In this document: positions 11,246-23,109 of the stretch, one piece after another
How the letters are laid out: every line of letters begins with the position of its first letter
Numbering within the stretch: the first letter of the stretch is position 1
From: Arcuatula senhousia
Lineage: Eukaryota > Mollusca > Bivalvia > Mytilida > Mytilidae
DNA: 64,000 nt
Direction of reading: 5' to 3'
Assembly: GCA_963971305.1 (NCBI GenBank)
Contig: OZ020309.1
Span: forward strand, 3,031,001 to 3,095,000
Notes under the pieces: generated by a model
Told to the model about the DNA's origin: nothing
Database searches by the model: none
Seen by the model: only the letters and a program-made list of their open reading frames with translations
Made by a program: the position numbers and the translations under genes

Positions 11246-11879
11246 TTGATTTGATTTTACGGTTGAGTGACTATACTATCGTACACTATGATATGAATGA
11301 AAAAATACATGATAATAAACATGTATACTCAAATGGGACTTAAAAGACGCAAAAATGCTCTCCAAAACATAAAACCACCAACTGTTTACGTTAATCTTTG
11401 GACGGAGGTATCCCGTGTCACATTTGTAAGAAAATGTTTGGGACATATCAGGACTGTCAATTCACAAAAAGACAAACATACTTGTTCATACAAATATAAA
11501 ATAATTGTGAGCGGGATTCAACCAACCGACTTTTGAACTTGAAAGGACACTTAGATATCCTGAATATAGATACTGCAGAAGTTTTGTCACAAAATTGTTT
11601 TAACACATCTTACAGAAACATTTTCAAGATGGAAATTAAAGCCGACATCAACCAACTTTTGTGTACAAAACTGTGGTAAAATTTACATGTCATCAAATTT
11701 GATAACACGACGACAAAGCCATAAACCAGGACAAAATTTTGGAATGTGGCTGTGGAAAACGTTTCATATGGATATATGTTCAAATCATCACAATAAAATC
11801 TGTAAATTTGAATACAATTTTGATAACATTTTCATAATTTATTCACCATCAAAAAGAGTTTATTTTTAATCATCTTCAC
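11246..11879. other. Intergenic stretch with no recognisable gene
   Basis: Two short plus-strand frames (11297-11536, 11687-11869) show Lys/His-rich translations without domains. A histidine/cysteine pattern there might be a worn zinc-finger-like remnant, but it is too weak to call. Confidence 0.25.
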
Positions 11880-12175
11880 GAAAGAAGCCAAGGGCACAAA
11901 TGGGGCATTCGATTGTCAAAGTACGTAACCCATAGCTAGGCAACGACAACATCGTTTAAAACGAACGAGAACAGCACAAAGAAACACAACATAAAATTCA
12001 CAAAATATACCGAGCAGAACTCAAGTCGTCACGAGAGTGAACGCAGGTGCTCCGGAAGAGTAATTATATCCTACTTGCTGTATATAGCACACAAGTCGTG
12101 CTGCCAATTTCCAATTCAGAGTGTTAAACCCTGTAAATGAAGACATTAACAAAACCCTATGACAAACCTCCATCT
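11880..12175 (-). mobile_element. Diverged Penelope-like retroelement 3' end
   Basis: GAAGCCAAGGGCACAAATGG and the following sequence align with the shared retroelement tail but with many substitutions. It is an older copy than those at 10893 and 57923. Confidence 0.6.
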
Positions 12176-12317
12176 GCATGAAATCGGGAAAGAAAATGAA
12201 AAGATATTAAGGGCACCGACTACCAAACCACAGTTTTTAAAAACAATTCTAGCCAGTTTACCTAATAAGTTTAACCTCATGAAGTGTATATGTCCCCATA
12301 ATCCTTCACCTATTTCA

Positions 12318-12512
12318 AGTCTTCGAGGGCACCTGAGTTCACTCTTGTTTCGACTTGAGTTAGCGTTGTTGATTTATATTCAGTTATTTTGTGTTTCCAT
12401 GATTTAAATGTTGTCTGTTCATGTCCCGTACTTGTTGGTGCTTACTGATTTTGTCTCTGCCCTTTCGGACTTTTGACTTTCGGATACCCCATTGGTACCT
12501 CTGCTTCTTGTA
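12318..12512 (+). mobile_element. Penelope-like retroelement 3' end, plus strand
   Basis: It reads ..CACCTGAGTTCACTCTTG.. to ..CATTGGTACCTCTGCTTCT, the reverse complement of the 10893 copy. It forms an inverted pair with the diverged copy at 11880-12175. Confidence 0.7.
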
Positions 12513-12639
12513 CACAGCATTCCATGGCACCTTTGATGCCTAATAGTAAAAAAACTACTGCTCCGTTGAAGAGCGGCCTCAAAATGGAACATTTTAATCA
12601 GAGTATATGTCATGGGATACCCCAATTTGAATACATTAA

Positions 12640-13440
12640 AATCTTTTAAAACTTTATAAATTTGAGATGAACATGTTACAGATATATTTTATTTTATAGA
12701 TACATGCCGTAATTATCTTCCGTATCCAACAATACTCAGATTTAGGGGAAAAATGGTTTTGCTAATTCTTAACACGGATTTGGCTGAAATTTGGAGGACT
12801 GCTAGAACTACATGAGACAGCTGACCCTGGAGGCTCGAACCTAGCCCCGTTTTTGAGTTATGCCCCCGCAGGCTTTATATGAAATCTTATGTGCAGATAA
12901 ACTCCTACATCTTTTAATCGATAGAGCAGAAATTTTGTAAAGTTGCTGAAATTAATGAGTCCCAGCGTTATAGTTAAAATCATACCCATATCTGGTCCCG
13001 TTTAAAAGTAATGACCCTTTGCAGTTTTAACTTAAAAAATCGCCCTTTCAGCCAAAATTAAGCTTATATCAATCTGTGAAAGCTTTTCCGAAGTTTAACT
13101 ACGAGTTCATCATTTTGACGAAACTTGTATGTATCAATGAGCGTTTTAAATAGTAATAATAAATAAAATATTCCAAAACTTACCAAATATAAAAGTTTAC
13201 TCTCAGATATGGGACTGAAGTATAGTTTCTGTCTTATATAAGTATTTATTAATATACGACAGGAAAAAATAAAGGAAACATTTTTCCTGTCAACAATTTT
13301 ATTATTTCCTGTCAACAAACTTTATTAGTTACTTTATTTTTTCCTGTCAGCAAGTTTAATATTTCCTTATTTTTTCCTGTCAATAAATTTGTGTTGGTCT
13401 TGTTTCCGTTACAGGTATTTGTTGAATCTATTTCTAATGG
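12640..13440. other. Intergenic stretch with a TTTCCTGTCAACAA word cluster
   Basis: No gene. Between 13255 and 13390 the word TTTTCCTGTCAACAA or a close variant occurs four times, with one inverted copy (GACAGGAAAAAATAAAGG) at its left edge. Confidence 0.4.
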
Positions 13441-13445
13441 TTTTA

Positions 13446-13969
13446 TTATACCCCACTCGTAAGAGAAGGGGCTATATTGCAATCATCTTGTCCGTCCGTC
13501 CGTCCGTCCGTCTGTCTGTCTGTCCGTCCGGTTCAATTTCTCTGCTTCTACCGAATGGATTGGTTTCAAAGTTGTTACACAGCTTCAGCATGATGAGTTA
13601 TACCCTGCCTTTCCTTTCCAGGTCACTCCATAATCTACTTCCTGTTTTCTGAGCCGACTTTTTTAGAGTAAAAAAAATGAAATGTGAAATTTTTTGAAAC
13701 AGATTTCTCGGCTTCTACAAGATGGATTAGTTTCAAATTTGGTACACAGCTTCAGCATGATGAGTTATACCGTGCCTCCCCTTTTCCAGGTCAGTTGGTC
13801 ATCTACTTCCTGTTTTCCAAGCCGACTTAGACTTTAAAAAAAAAAAACAATTTTTCGTAACAGATTTCTCGGCTTCTAAAGAAGGGATTGATTTCAAATT
13901 TGGTATACAGCTTTGGCATGATGAGTTGTACTGTGCCTCCAAATTCAAGGTCAGTCAGTCATCTATGAC
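13446..13969 (+). repeat. Dispersed repeat starting ATACCCCACTCG, with about 165-bp internal units (right end missing)
   Basis: Begins ATACCCCACTCGTAAGAGA, then a (GTCC)n/(GTCT)n tract at about 13487-13530, then three internal units that each contain CACAGCTTCAGCATGATGAG and CATCTACTTCCTGTTTTC. The same element occurs at 38918-40092 with both ends present. This copy is cut off near 13969, where a decayed coding remnant begins. Confidence 0.8.
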
Positions 13970-14900
13970 AATATCCCCCTTCTTCCAAAATAAGACGTCC
14001 CCGTCTTAAATCGCCTGTAATTGTTCCGATGACAGCGCCCTCGATTGTTTCCTGACGTAGTCTTACCATATCAAATGCTATGTTTGCCTTTTCTGCTACT
14101 TTGCGTAATTTTGATTCTAATTCTAGCTTTAAATAACCTTTATTTGAAGGACAGTAAGCAGCTTACTGTCCTTCAAATAAAGGTTATAATATTTTCATAA
14201 TATTTTCAAACCTATAAAAAGATGGTGTTTTAACACTATCAAATCTGCACTCTCTATATTGCCTGATGTAAACGATTTTTTTTTCAATGCTGTTTGCTTT
14301 ATTAGCTTCTTCTAGTTCCGAATGTAGATTCTCTATTAGCATTCGTATGTTGTTCCTCGCTGGAATGGATTTAAGCACATGATCGAAGCTCTTGTCGTAA
14401 AAGGATGTATCTTGATTCCAATTGTTGAATTTTTAAATTGATGATGGTCATTGCTTAATTTGTTCCGATTTTATTAATTCGTCTTTAACACTATTATATT
14501 CTTCCTCTTAGTTCTTCAATCGAATTTCATATTTCTGTGTTTCGTTTTGATGATTCTTTTCGAATACTTCAGTTGCTTTCAGTTTCTTCATTGTTGTGTT
14601 GAGTTCTGCTTTGATTGAATATGTAGAGTCCAAATTTGATATGAGAGCTCTATTCTTGTAATTCGAAAACGGCATTGCCCTAAATTCCTGCTTTTTATCA
14701 AAATACGATTTAAGTCTAGCACTATCTCTCTTTTTCGTTACGAATTTGTCTCTGGGAGTTTTGTATTGTCCAGGATTTGCATGGATAAGTCCACATTGTC
14801 CGCACATCGGTTTGTGACTTTAGAAGCCGGAAAGTCTCCATTCAGTCGAACGTCGAATTCCATGTCTTGCTGTTCTACACCGATACACGGGATCTACAAT
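13970..14900 (-). pseudogene. Decayed coding remnant, unknown family
   Basis: Minus-strand coding-like blocks lie in different frames, separated by stops. One is near 14880-14820 (EFDVRLNGDFPASKV). One is at 14807-14508 (RDKFVTKKRDSARLKSYF.., Lys/Glu-rich). One is at about 14410-14184 (SELEEANKANSIEKKI..). The last is at about 14160-13970 (KLRKVAEKANIAFDMVRLRQ, then GAVIGTITGDLRRGRLILEE). The last block is broken by a 26-bp inverted duplication. I do not recognise the family; the charged, helix-rich text suggests a structural or mobile-element protein. Frames are broken at least three times. Confidence 0.45.
14134..14186. repeat. Perfect 26-bp hairpin (inverted duplication)
   Basis: Arms 14134-14159 and 14161-14186 are exact reverse complements around one A. 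On the minus strand only the 14159-14134 arm reads on in frame (YCPSNKGYL..) into the coding block. The other arm is therefore probably the added one. Confidence 0.9.
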
Positions 14901-15220
14901 GCAACTAGACTTACTGCTGTTTCTGGCCAGCTTCCCCGGGCTCTGCATCAAATGTTATTGGGAGAATGTTAAGCTCTAGTAGAGGCACCGTTGACGTATA
15001 CGATGGGACCTCGAAGCTGGTTTTGATGCTTTAGTTCCAAATTCCAACAATTGCTTTTAACTCTCCAACTGAAACTCTCTGACATTTTTTTAACCTAACA
15101 TTTATACAGTTGTACCCATGACACCACTTCCTCAATTAATACAAGTGATGTAAACATAATAGCGAGCATCGCAGATGCGAGCCCTACGGCATTGTGCATG
15201 TTTTGAGATGTGCCAGAAAT

Positions 15221-15523
15221 ATACTGACGATAAAACCGGAACAGGTTTACTTTTACGGAGTGAAAAAATAATAGGCACGGAGCATGTAAAACAATCAACC
15301 CTCTGAGCTTACAAAAAATACATCATAATCTGTTATGCAAAAATATTAAAATTGAAATTCAAAAACAGTGATAAAACCCTCATTCATCCACTTGTTTATT
15401 TTTACACACAGATTTTTATTTTTAACACCATTCGGTCTTTTCCGCTGAAAAACGATTTTCCGGAAATTACCGAGCTAGCTTTTGGCAACATCGTCCCATT
15501 GACTAGTCATACCGAATGCATGA
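15221..15523 (+). repeat. Direct duplication, copy 1 (about 303 bp)
   Basis: Starts ATACTGACGATAAAACCGGA and ends ACCGAATGCATGA. Nearly identical to 16080-16383. The open frames at 15352 and 16212 are the same chance frame in the two copies. Confidence 0.92.
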
Positions 15524-15750
15524 TACTGACCAAGCTTTGTTAAATTCTTAGTAAGATAAAATAAGATAAAGAAATACATAAATTTATTGAATAAAATCTA
15601 TTCATAATAATAAATAAAAGGTTCCTACCTGAAAATGAAAGAAGAGTCCAATCCTTTGGGGTTTCACTCACTTTCCTCAATCCTGCATGATATTTTTACT
15701 TTACCGTTTTTTCCGCCAGGTTTCTTAATGTACCTTCTGTTACCAATGCT

Positions 15751-16079
15751 TCAAATAAAACACTGATACTCAGAAAATCTCACAAAACCTGACAGAACTG
15801 AATGTTGTTTTGGTCTGCTGAAGAAGCGCGAAATACTCTGACAAGGAAATAAAGGTAATAACAAAACTACCGAACTTGAATGATCAATCTCATAGTCCAG
15901 AGAAAATGACAAGAACGAATAAGTCATACCGGAGAATTGGTGGATCGCAATGGTCCTGACTTGGTACAGGCATTTCAAACGAAATGGTGTGTTAAACCAG
16001 GTTTTATGGCTCCAAACCTCCCTCTTCCATTGCGATCGTAGGATCCGGTAATGACCATAGAACACAACATAGTTGTGAG
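15751..16079 (-). repeat. Dispersed repeat family (copies also near 24340 and 59345)
   Basis: It contains GATCGCAATGGTCCTGACTT and CAAACCTCCCTCTTCCATTG. A very similar block lies at 59345-59580, and a shorter inverted piece at 24340-24410. The long minus-strand frame here (15751-16158) is shared in part with 59328-59633 and is best read as repeat sequence. Confidence 0.7.
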
Positions 16080-16383
16080 ATACTGACGATAAAACCGGAA
16101 CAGGTTTACTTTTACGGAATGAAAAAAATAATAGGCACGGAGCATGTAAAACAATCAACCCTCTGAGCTTACAAAAAATACATCATAATCTGTTATGCAA
16201 AAATATTAAAATTGAAATTCAAAAACAGTGATAAAACCCTCATTCATCCACTTGTTTATTTTTACACACAGATTTTTATTTTTAACACCATTCGGTCTTT
16301 TCCGCTGAAAAACGATTTTCCGGAAATTACCGAGCTAGCTTTTGGCAACATCGTCCCATTGACTAGTCATACCGAATGCATGA
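16080..16383 (+). repeat. Direct duplication, copy 2 (about 304 bp)
   Basis: Matches 15221-15523 with one substitution and one extra A visible by eye. The sequences diverge abruptly after GAATGCATGA. Confidence 0.92.
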
Positions 16384-17177
16384 CGTCACATAAAATGGAT
16401 AATTTCGTCCCTGCTAAATGTCGTCCCAGAATGTTACAGGATTTATTTTTTCCAAAAATTATTGAATTTTTAATAAGTAGTTATTGATCCCAGATATTTT
16501 AACAAAACAACTTTCTCAAGTGTATATAATTTGGGTTGGGTGGGGTCAGACTTTGCTACTATCTAATTCCTTTTTTAAAAGTTCCCTCTTTACGTTAAAC
16601 TTCACGTGTTAAACTTAGTCGGTCGAGCAGATGCATTTATTCTAAAAAGATATAGATTTTCGATGCTCGCTAAAAAGGCAGGGCCTTAATCATATTAAAC
16701 AATAATAACGAGCACGAAGTGTCCACGAGAGAAGAGAGCTCTACAGCAAGGTCCCGCGAATATTTGCCTAATGCTGATAATGATTTTTCGTCCGGATATG
16801 CATCTCAAACTGTGTTACAGGTGCGGTGTGAATATTAATACGCTCCCGAAGGGAGCGATAATGGTAGAAATGTCAATATTTTAGTTTTACTATGGGCTGA
16901 ATTTCCTTCAACGTCCGGTATAGCACGCCTGTTTTTCCGAACTTTCAGCGTCTTTTTAACGCTTTTTTCCTTGCAAATTTTGAACGTCATCAAGCGCACA
17001 TGTGACCCACAAGAAAACTAGTTTGTTTTTATTTTTCGAATTTATTTTGTTTGAATTCAATATTTACTTTTCTAAAATTATTTTGCTTGTACGATTATCA
17101 AAATAAGAAAAAAATTTTAATTTTGGGAGCGTCACAGGTTAAAAACCTACCTCATTAATTATGCATGTCGAAGGAAT
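16384..17177. other. Intergenic stretch with no recognisable gene
   Basis: AT-rich, with a small palindrome GCTCCCGAAGGGAGC near 16842. Nothing else could be supported. Confidence 0.35.
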
Positions 17178-17876
17178 GTGCCCTTAGGCTACCTAGGCAG
17201 CCCAGCCCCTAGGGGCCATATCAAAATTCCGAAACCTTCGGCAGAATCTACATCCATTGTCCAACTACTGAGCCAAGTTTCAGTTCGGTATTCCAAATAA
17301 CCTGGGAGGAGTTGCATGACGAAGGAATAATGTGCCCTTAGGCTAACTATGCAGCCCAGCCCCTAGGGGCCATATAAAAATTCCGAAACCTTCGGCAAAA
17401 TCTACATCCATAGTGCAATCGAGTACTGAGCAAAGTTTCAGTTCGGTATTCCAAATAACCTGGGAGGAGTTGCGTGACGAAGGAATAATGTGCCCTTAGG
17501 CTACCTATGCAGCCCAGCCCCTAGGGGTCATATCAAAATTCCGAAACCTTCGGCAGAATCTACATTCATAGTGCAACTACTGAACCATTTAAGTTTCAGT
17601 TTGGTATTCAAAATAACCTGGGAGGAGTTACGTGACGAAGGATTAATTTGCCTTAATTTAGGCTACCTATGCAGCCCAGCCCCAAGGGGCCATATCAAAA
17701 TTATGAAACCTTCGGCACAGTCCCCACCCACAATGCAATCTAAGACCCAAGTTTCATCTTTCTACTCCCAGTGGTTACAAAGATTATCCTGGACATTAAC
17801 GCCATACGTACGGACGTACGTACGTACGTACATCGAACAGCAAAACATTGTCCCGTCACATAACCACCGGGTATAA
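17178..17876 (+). repeat. Four tandem about 158-bp units plus (ACGT)n tract
   Basis: Units begin near 17180, 17333, 17493 and 17655. Each has GCAGCCCAGCCCCTAGGGGC, CCGAAACCTTCGGCA and AACCTGGGAGGAGTT. An ACGTACG tract follows at 17803-17830. The frame 17490-17876 is repeat-derived. Confidence 0.88.
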
Positions 17877-18289
17877 GCGTTACCGCAGGAGAGTCGCTAA
17901 AACGTAGGGGAGAGTCGCTTTGAACGTAGGGGAGAGTCGATATTTGACCTAGATAGGAGCACACCAGGTATGTAAACGATAAAATCGTCTATTTTAATTG
18001 ATCAAATATTACAAATAAATATTGCACGGAACATTAGAATTATTTGATAAGAATGTGTTCACGCTAAAATTAGCTCCCAGAACCTTTCATTTTATACCAA
18101 ACACCTCGACCTTTTCCGGGCAGTTAGTGTAAATTTGGTGACATCGCATCGTAAAATCTGATTTTCTCCACAAAAAATGCATTATATGACAATTGTATGC
18201 ACTCAGTACATGCACAAGATTGGTATCTAGAAGAGACACTTCATCGTTACTCTTTACAAAGTCATAATATAATTTTATTTGTTAATTTT

Positions 18290-18645
18290 TCAACAACAAC
18301 GTAAGTGCCGTAGGGGAGAGTCGATTCGAATTATCTTGAACGTAGGGGAGAGTCGATTTGGATTGTTGTGAACATAGAAGAGAGTTGCAATATTTGCTTT
18401 CAATCACTTTTTTTACAACAAAAGTTGCAAAAGCTTGAAAAATATATAGGATTATGTTATGGTTTTACTGTACCTGTTGTCAGATGTTGTAAAACCAGCA
18501 TTATCAATGTTAACAGCATATAATTATGTAGGTCTAACAGCAAGGGCTCCCACCACTTCCAGTCCCTTGCTCAATTTTTCTGCACCTACTCCTTCATGCA
18601 ATATATAACGCCCTCTTTGATCCCGATCCCCAGAAGCAGATAGAC
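18290..18645 (+). repeat. Left arm of a large inverted repeat with GTAGGGGAGAGTCG words
   Basis: Matches the reverse complement of about 22760-23105, with visible substitutions: GCCGTAGGGGAGAGTCGATT at one end, AGGGCGTTATATATTGCATG of the partner at the other. The arms are about 4.1 kb apart. Two more GTAGGGGAGAGTCG words occur just outside, at 17907 and 17927. Confidence 0.8.
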
Positions 18646-18797
18646 CGACATTGATCAATGAACTTCTCCTATTTCTTATCTGATTCCGGGCTAAGATTGC
18701 GATCTTCCCTGTTCCCCTCTCGGTTGCAAATCATCCGTTGGACCTTTTGTTTGTTAATCCGTAAAACAAAGTTTAACCTGTTTTTATTTTATTAAGT

Positions 18798-19520
18798 CCC
18801 CGACCACGAAGTGTCGGAGGACTTATTGTTTTTGCCCAGTTTCTTATTATTATTATTATTATTATTCTTATTTCAATTTCCTATTTATAGATCTAAAGTT
18901 TGTCCGACATATCTCGTAAAAACGCTTTGGCGAATCAAGATGAAACCTTTTTAGATGGTTAGGGGGTCACTCATAGATGGGCCATCGACTTTTAAAATTT
19001 TCAAGATGGCCGCCATTTCAAAATGGCCGCCTGCGGAAAAAAGGGGCGGAAAATTTTTTTTCGTCTGATCGTCTTGAAAATGGGTTATCTGGGTAAAGTG
19101 GGTATGCTGATTATCATGGTGCAACCGGATTTTTTCTACGACCTGCCAATTTTTGGCAATTAGCCGCCGAAATCGCCAAAAACTCGACTTTGTCAAATAT
19201 CCATGAAAATTGTTATACTAGATAAAATGATTATGCTGATCACCATTGGGCAAGCACGGTTCTTCAATAAGTAACCAATTTTTGGCAATCCGCCAAAAAA
19301 ATTGGCAATCTGCCAAAAGTCGCCAAAAATTTAAATTTGTCCAAATTACATAAAAATTTGTATACAATGTAAATTTGATATGCTGATCATCATGAGGCAA
19401 GTAAAATGTTTCTATGATTAGCCATGTTTTGGTATTTTGCAATCCGCCAAAATTTGGGGACGGGAGGGGACTTTTATGTGACTTGCTTGCAATCACAATT
19501 ATAGCTAGTTTTATTTCAGC
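18798..19520 (+). repeat. Dispersed repeat beginning AAGTCCCCGACCACGAAGTG, with ATT microsatellite
   Basis: A short hairpin at the start (AAGTCC..GGACTT) is followed by an (ATT)n tract at about 18845-18868. Three degenerate internal units then carry TATGCTGATCATCATG-like and CCAATTTTTGGCAAT-like words. There is no coding capacity; open frames at 18951 and 19218 (minus) are chance. Confidence 0.6.
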
Positions 19521-19982
19521 TTACACATATATATGTGACGGTCCTTAGGTGACAGCAAATAGGAATTTGGGAATAATAGTCATTAGTACATGAGGAGCTT
19601 AAAAATTTCCCGTCTACCGTTCTGTTCGGATTTCCCAACAGTTGTATGGGGGTCACTGTATTCTGTAAAAGGACTGAATTTTGGTGATGTGGATGGTGGA
19701 CATCATAAAGTGAAAAGGACTATACTTAACGGTTGTTATTTAGTGCTCCATATTTTAAGTGACTGATTGAACTTCCAAAATATTTGTGTAATTGATGCAT
19801 AAAATAAATGTTTTATATGTGTAACTTCATTTTTTTTTCTCCCCTTTTTAATTTTCGTTTTTGGATGTATAGATATGCAGAGATATGGCAAACTGAGGAC
19901 AGTTCAAAACATTAACATGTGCTTTACTTTTAAAATAGAAGAAATGGGTAGACAGCAGTCTCAGTCTACACAAAACATAATG

Positions 19983-20230
19983 GACGGACCATTTAACTTG
20001 AAGGGGGGGGCTTGGTTTTTTGATTTGGTCAAAAAAAATATTTATTTTTTGAAGGCGTCGCGACAGAATATTTTTTTCATTATCAGCATTATTTTATATG
20101 GCAGAAATCCTTCTTCAGAATATTTCTTTCCTTACCCTCTGCTACCAAAATATTTTTTTCATCAAAAATAATTTTCAGAATATTGTTTTAGGAAAAAAAC
20201 AAGCCCCCCTTCAAGTTAAATGGTCGGTCT
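19983..20230. mobile_element. MITE with about 31-bp terminal inverted repeats
   Basis: Ends GACGGACCATTTAACTTGAA followed by a G run, and the inverted partner ending TTAAATGGTCGGTC. The interior is T-rich and AATATTTTTTTC-like. No clear target duplication. Confidence 0.8.
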
Positions 20231-20812
20231 CTAACACGGTTTTGTGACATACATAGTTTTGATTGTTTATATTTTGGCCTTTTTGCTTATTGTTGCATTT
20301 TTTGCTGTTCGTGGTCATATTAAAGTGTCCACTTTTCCTGCCTTTAACTAAAGCGGAACAACTCGAAAAAAATATGTAATTCCAATTCTGCTCCAAATCA
20401 AAATAATTTGACAATCATTTTGTACTTAACAAGTACATGTATGACCAAATATTTTTTTTTTCAAACACGTAAAACATTATCATTTGGAAACCTCGAAAGA
20501 TTAGACAGACAGTCTACATAGGTACTGCACTACATAGGTAGGGAATAATTTATGGTGACTTTTGTTTGTTCATATTATGATGCATACGTGACGGCGCATA
20601 AAGTTTAAAGATGATCTCATAGTTCTTACATGAAAAACAATTTAAACTGGCATAACCAAATTCACCGTTTTATACCCGTTTTTGGTATTGTATTTTTTAA
20701 CTAGAAGGCCGTAAGTCTGATTTGGGACTGACGTACGGAAAAACAGACTAGGACCCTATATATGAACCTCTTTCGTATTTGGGACATAAAATTACTACAT
20801 TTACTCATTGCT
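20231..20812. other. Intergenic stretch with no recognisable gene
   Basis: Nothing beyond AT-rich sequence and T runs. Confidence 0.35.
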
Positions 20813-21505
20813 GAACAAGAGGCTCACAGAAGCCTGATTCGATCACCTGGCGGCGGCGGCCCTAAGCTTAAAGGTATCTTTTTATGAGCTATTACCCTAA
20901 TACGGGTCCATTGAAAGGGGACTTTTGAAAAGCTAAATGAGATGAAAGGTTAAGCAGGTTCTGCAATACTTGTCAATCATTCTTTATGACAAAAAACATA
21001 AAAAAACGCTTTCCTAGATCTTTACCCCTTTTAAGATCGAACCAATGCAGACTTTTGAAGAGCTCAGTGATCATGAGATGAAGATTGAAGCAAGTGACAG
21101 CTTTTGTCTATCTGCAATATATTTTATTCTGTAGGACGAAAACGTGAAAATCCGCTATTTTTTTTTACCTTTAAAAGGGCCTTGACCCCTGTAGAAAGTC
21201 AGTTGACATCTTTGACCAAAAAGAGACTTTTGTAGATCTGAATAGGCCGAAGAAGGTAGGCTGCATCAGGTTATTTCTATATCTTATACGGTTTTTTTTT
21301 TATATTTACAAGCTAAAACAGTAATCTGACTCTCCGAATCTATTTATAGCAACGGCGGCCATGGGTTTTCGATGGATCGAAAATCAGAACTCAACTTTAG
21401 TGCAGCAGGACACCCAAAGAACCAATCATATTGAGTTTCATTAAATTCTGTTCAGAAGTTTCAATGAAGATTTTATTCTAAATGTTAACGGACGACGACC
21501 GATGA
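20813..21505 (-). mobile_element. AGCTCACCTG-family element, minus-strand copy, partly decayed
   Basis: It begins GAACAAGAGGCTCACAGAAG, the reverse complement of the right end seen at 46849 and 62305. It ends in a GACGACGACCGATGACGTC tract matching the GTC-rich start of those copies. The outermost AGCTCACCTG of its left end is missing. Confidence 0.65.
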
Positions 21506-22759
21506 CGTCCAATTAATGGTAAAAGGTCACATGGACTTATCCTTGTTTAGAATGGGGTCTATCTGTGACTATTTCTGGTCTGGATTTGAATTATATGCAT
21601 TTTATTTAGACCATGGGCCAATTGCAGAATCGCGAGCGGCGCCTATTTGCCTCGTTGAAAGCTGCTGGCGGTTGTCCATTGTGGTTATTCTAAATTGCTG
21701 CTTGTTATGTGAGCTGTGTCGCATTTACCTATTCCATATCTCATTATTTTCTATTTTGTGGTTCCAGGTGAGCAAAATGTTCCTACAGTTCTGTCCCAAA
21801 ACTGAACACTAATGAACGACATTAAAATTAATTTATATTTATACAATTTTAATAGAATTTAAACATCTTCGGCACACTGACACTCTTCATGAAACGTCAT
21901 AAGTCTTTGATAGTAGAATTTTTATTTCATCTTTTGTATGGCTTTGTCGAACTGGCAATCCAACTGGAAGGTTCAATCGGCTTTGATATACATGTACTTC
22001 CAAATTTAATATTCTTTTCCTTCCAAATTTAATATTCTTCTCCTTCACAGTTTTTTATTTACTTTATCATACGAATTATTTCTGAAAAAAAAAACATAAC
22101 TATAATACTTGACCATACTTTAGTCTTGGAAAATATAACATAATAATTTCATAATATGCTAAAATAAGTACTTCTATTTCAGTCTAATCTTAAATAAGAG
22201 ATAACCAGACTTTAACGACAATCTAAAACAATATGCATTTAAAAAAAGTGGAAGTTCATATGACATGAACAAAAGGCCGGTGCTATGGAACAAGAAAACG
22301 AATATACGCATATAAGTGGGGGTGTCAGACAAGGACTGGGAAATTTACAAATATCATTGTGCAAACAAGTGGGGGCAATGATGCAAGGAATGACAAAGGC
22401 ATGTACATATCACTACTATATAACGGCTATGCCACAAGGAATGACAAACGAACAAACGGACATACATGATAATGGTTGTGCAGGGGATCATGGAAACTCG
22501 TAATTATGAGTGGGCGCAGTAGACGTCCGGAGACCAACTGGATAGGGGGCAGAAGCCCGCAGGATATATACGTATATTTATTTGCTCTTCGGCCCGACAA
22601 TGCATGGGCGGGAAAAATATCAAAGGGATATACACAATGAGATTAAAGGTTAGAGGTTGGGGTTTGGAAAGACTACTGTACAATAGATGTATTAAGCTGT
22701 CACAGTTGATAATACAGGTTGTAATATTTTTCAAGGTTTTGCAACGTATTTATCCGTAT
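21506..22759. other. Intergenic stretch with no recognisable gene
   Basis: Short frames at 21516 and 22285 (plus) and 22504 (minus) have no domains. A local direct repeat TCCAAATTTAATATTCTT occurs twice near 21997-22040. Confidence 0.35.
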
Positions 22760-23105
22760 ATCTGGGGATCAGGATCAATGAGGGCGTTATATATTGCATG
22801 AACGACTAGGTGATGGAAGTTTGAGCAAGGGTTGGGAAGTGGTGGTAGTCCTTGATATTAGACCTACAAGTATGCTGTAAATGATTAACGTTGATAATCA
22901 GGTTTTAGTATCAACACGTAAAATAAAACATTACATAATCTTATGAGGCATTTTTTTCTTTGCAACGTTTGTTGTTGTAAACTTGATTTAAAGCCAATAT
23001 AATGCAACTCTCTTCTACGTTCACAACAATCCGAATCGACTCTCCCCTACGTTCAAGACAATTCGAATCGATTCTCCCCTACGGCACTTACGTTGTTGTT
23101 GACTG
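22760..23105 (-). repeat. Right arm of the large inverted repeat
   Basis: Inverted partner of 18290-18645. It ends at CTACGGCACTTACGTTGTTG and abuts the truncated transposon copy that starts near 23110. Confidence 0.8.
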
Positions 23106-23109
23106 CAAA

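Noticed and set aside
15221..16383. LTR retrotransposon with 303-bp LTRs
   Set aside because: The copies lack TG..CA ends, there is no primer-binding site or polypurine tract, and the 556 bp between them is another dispersed repeat.
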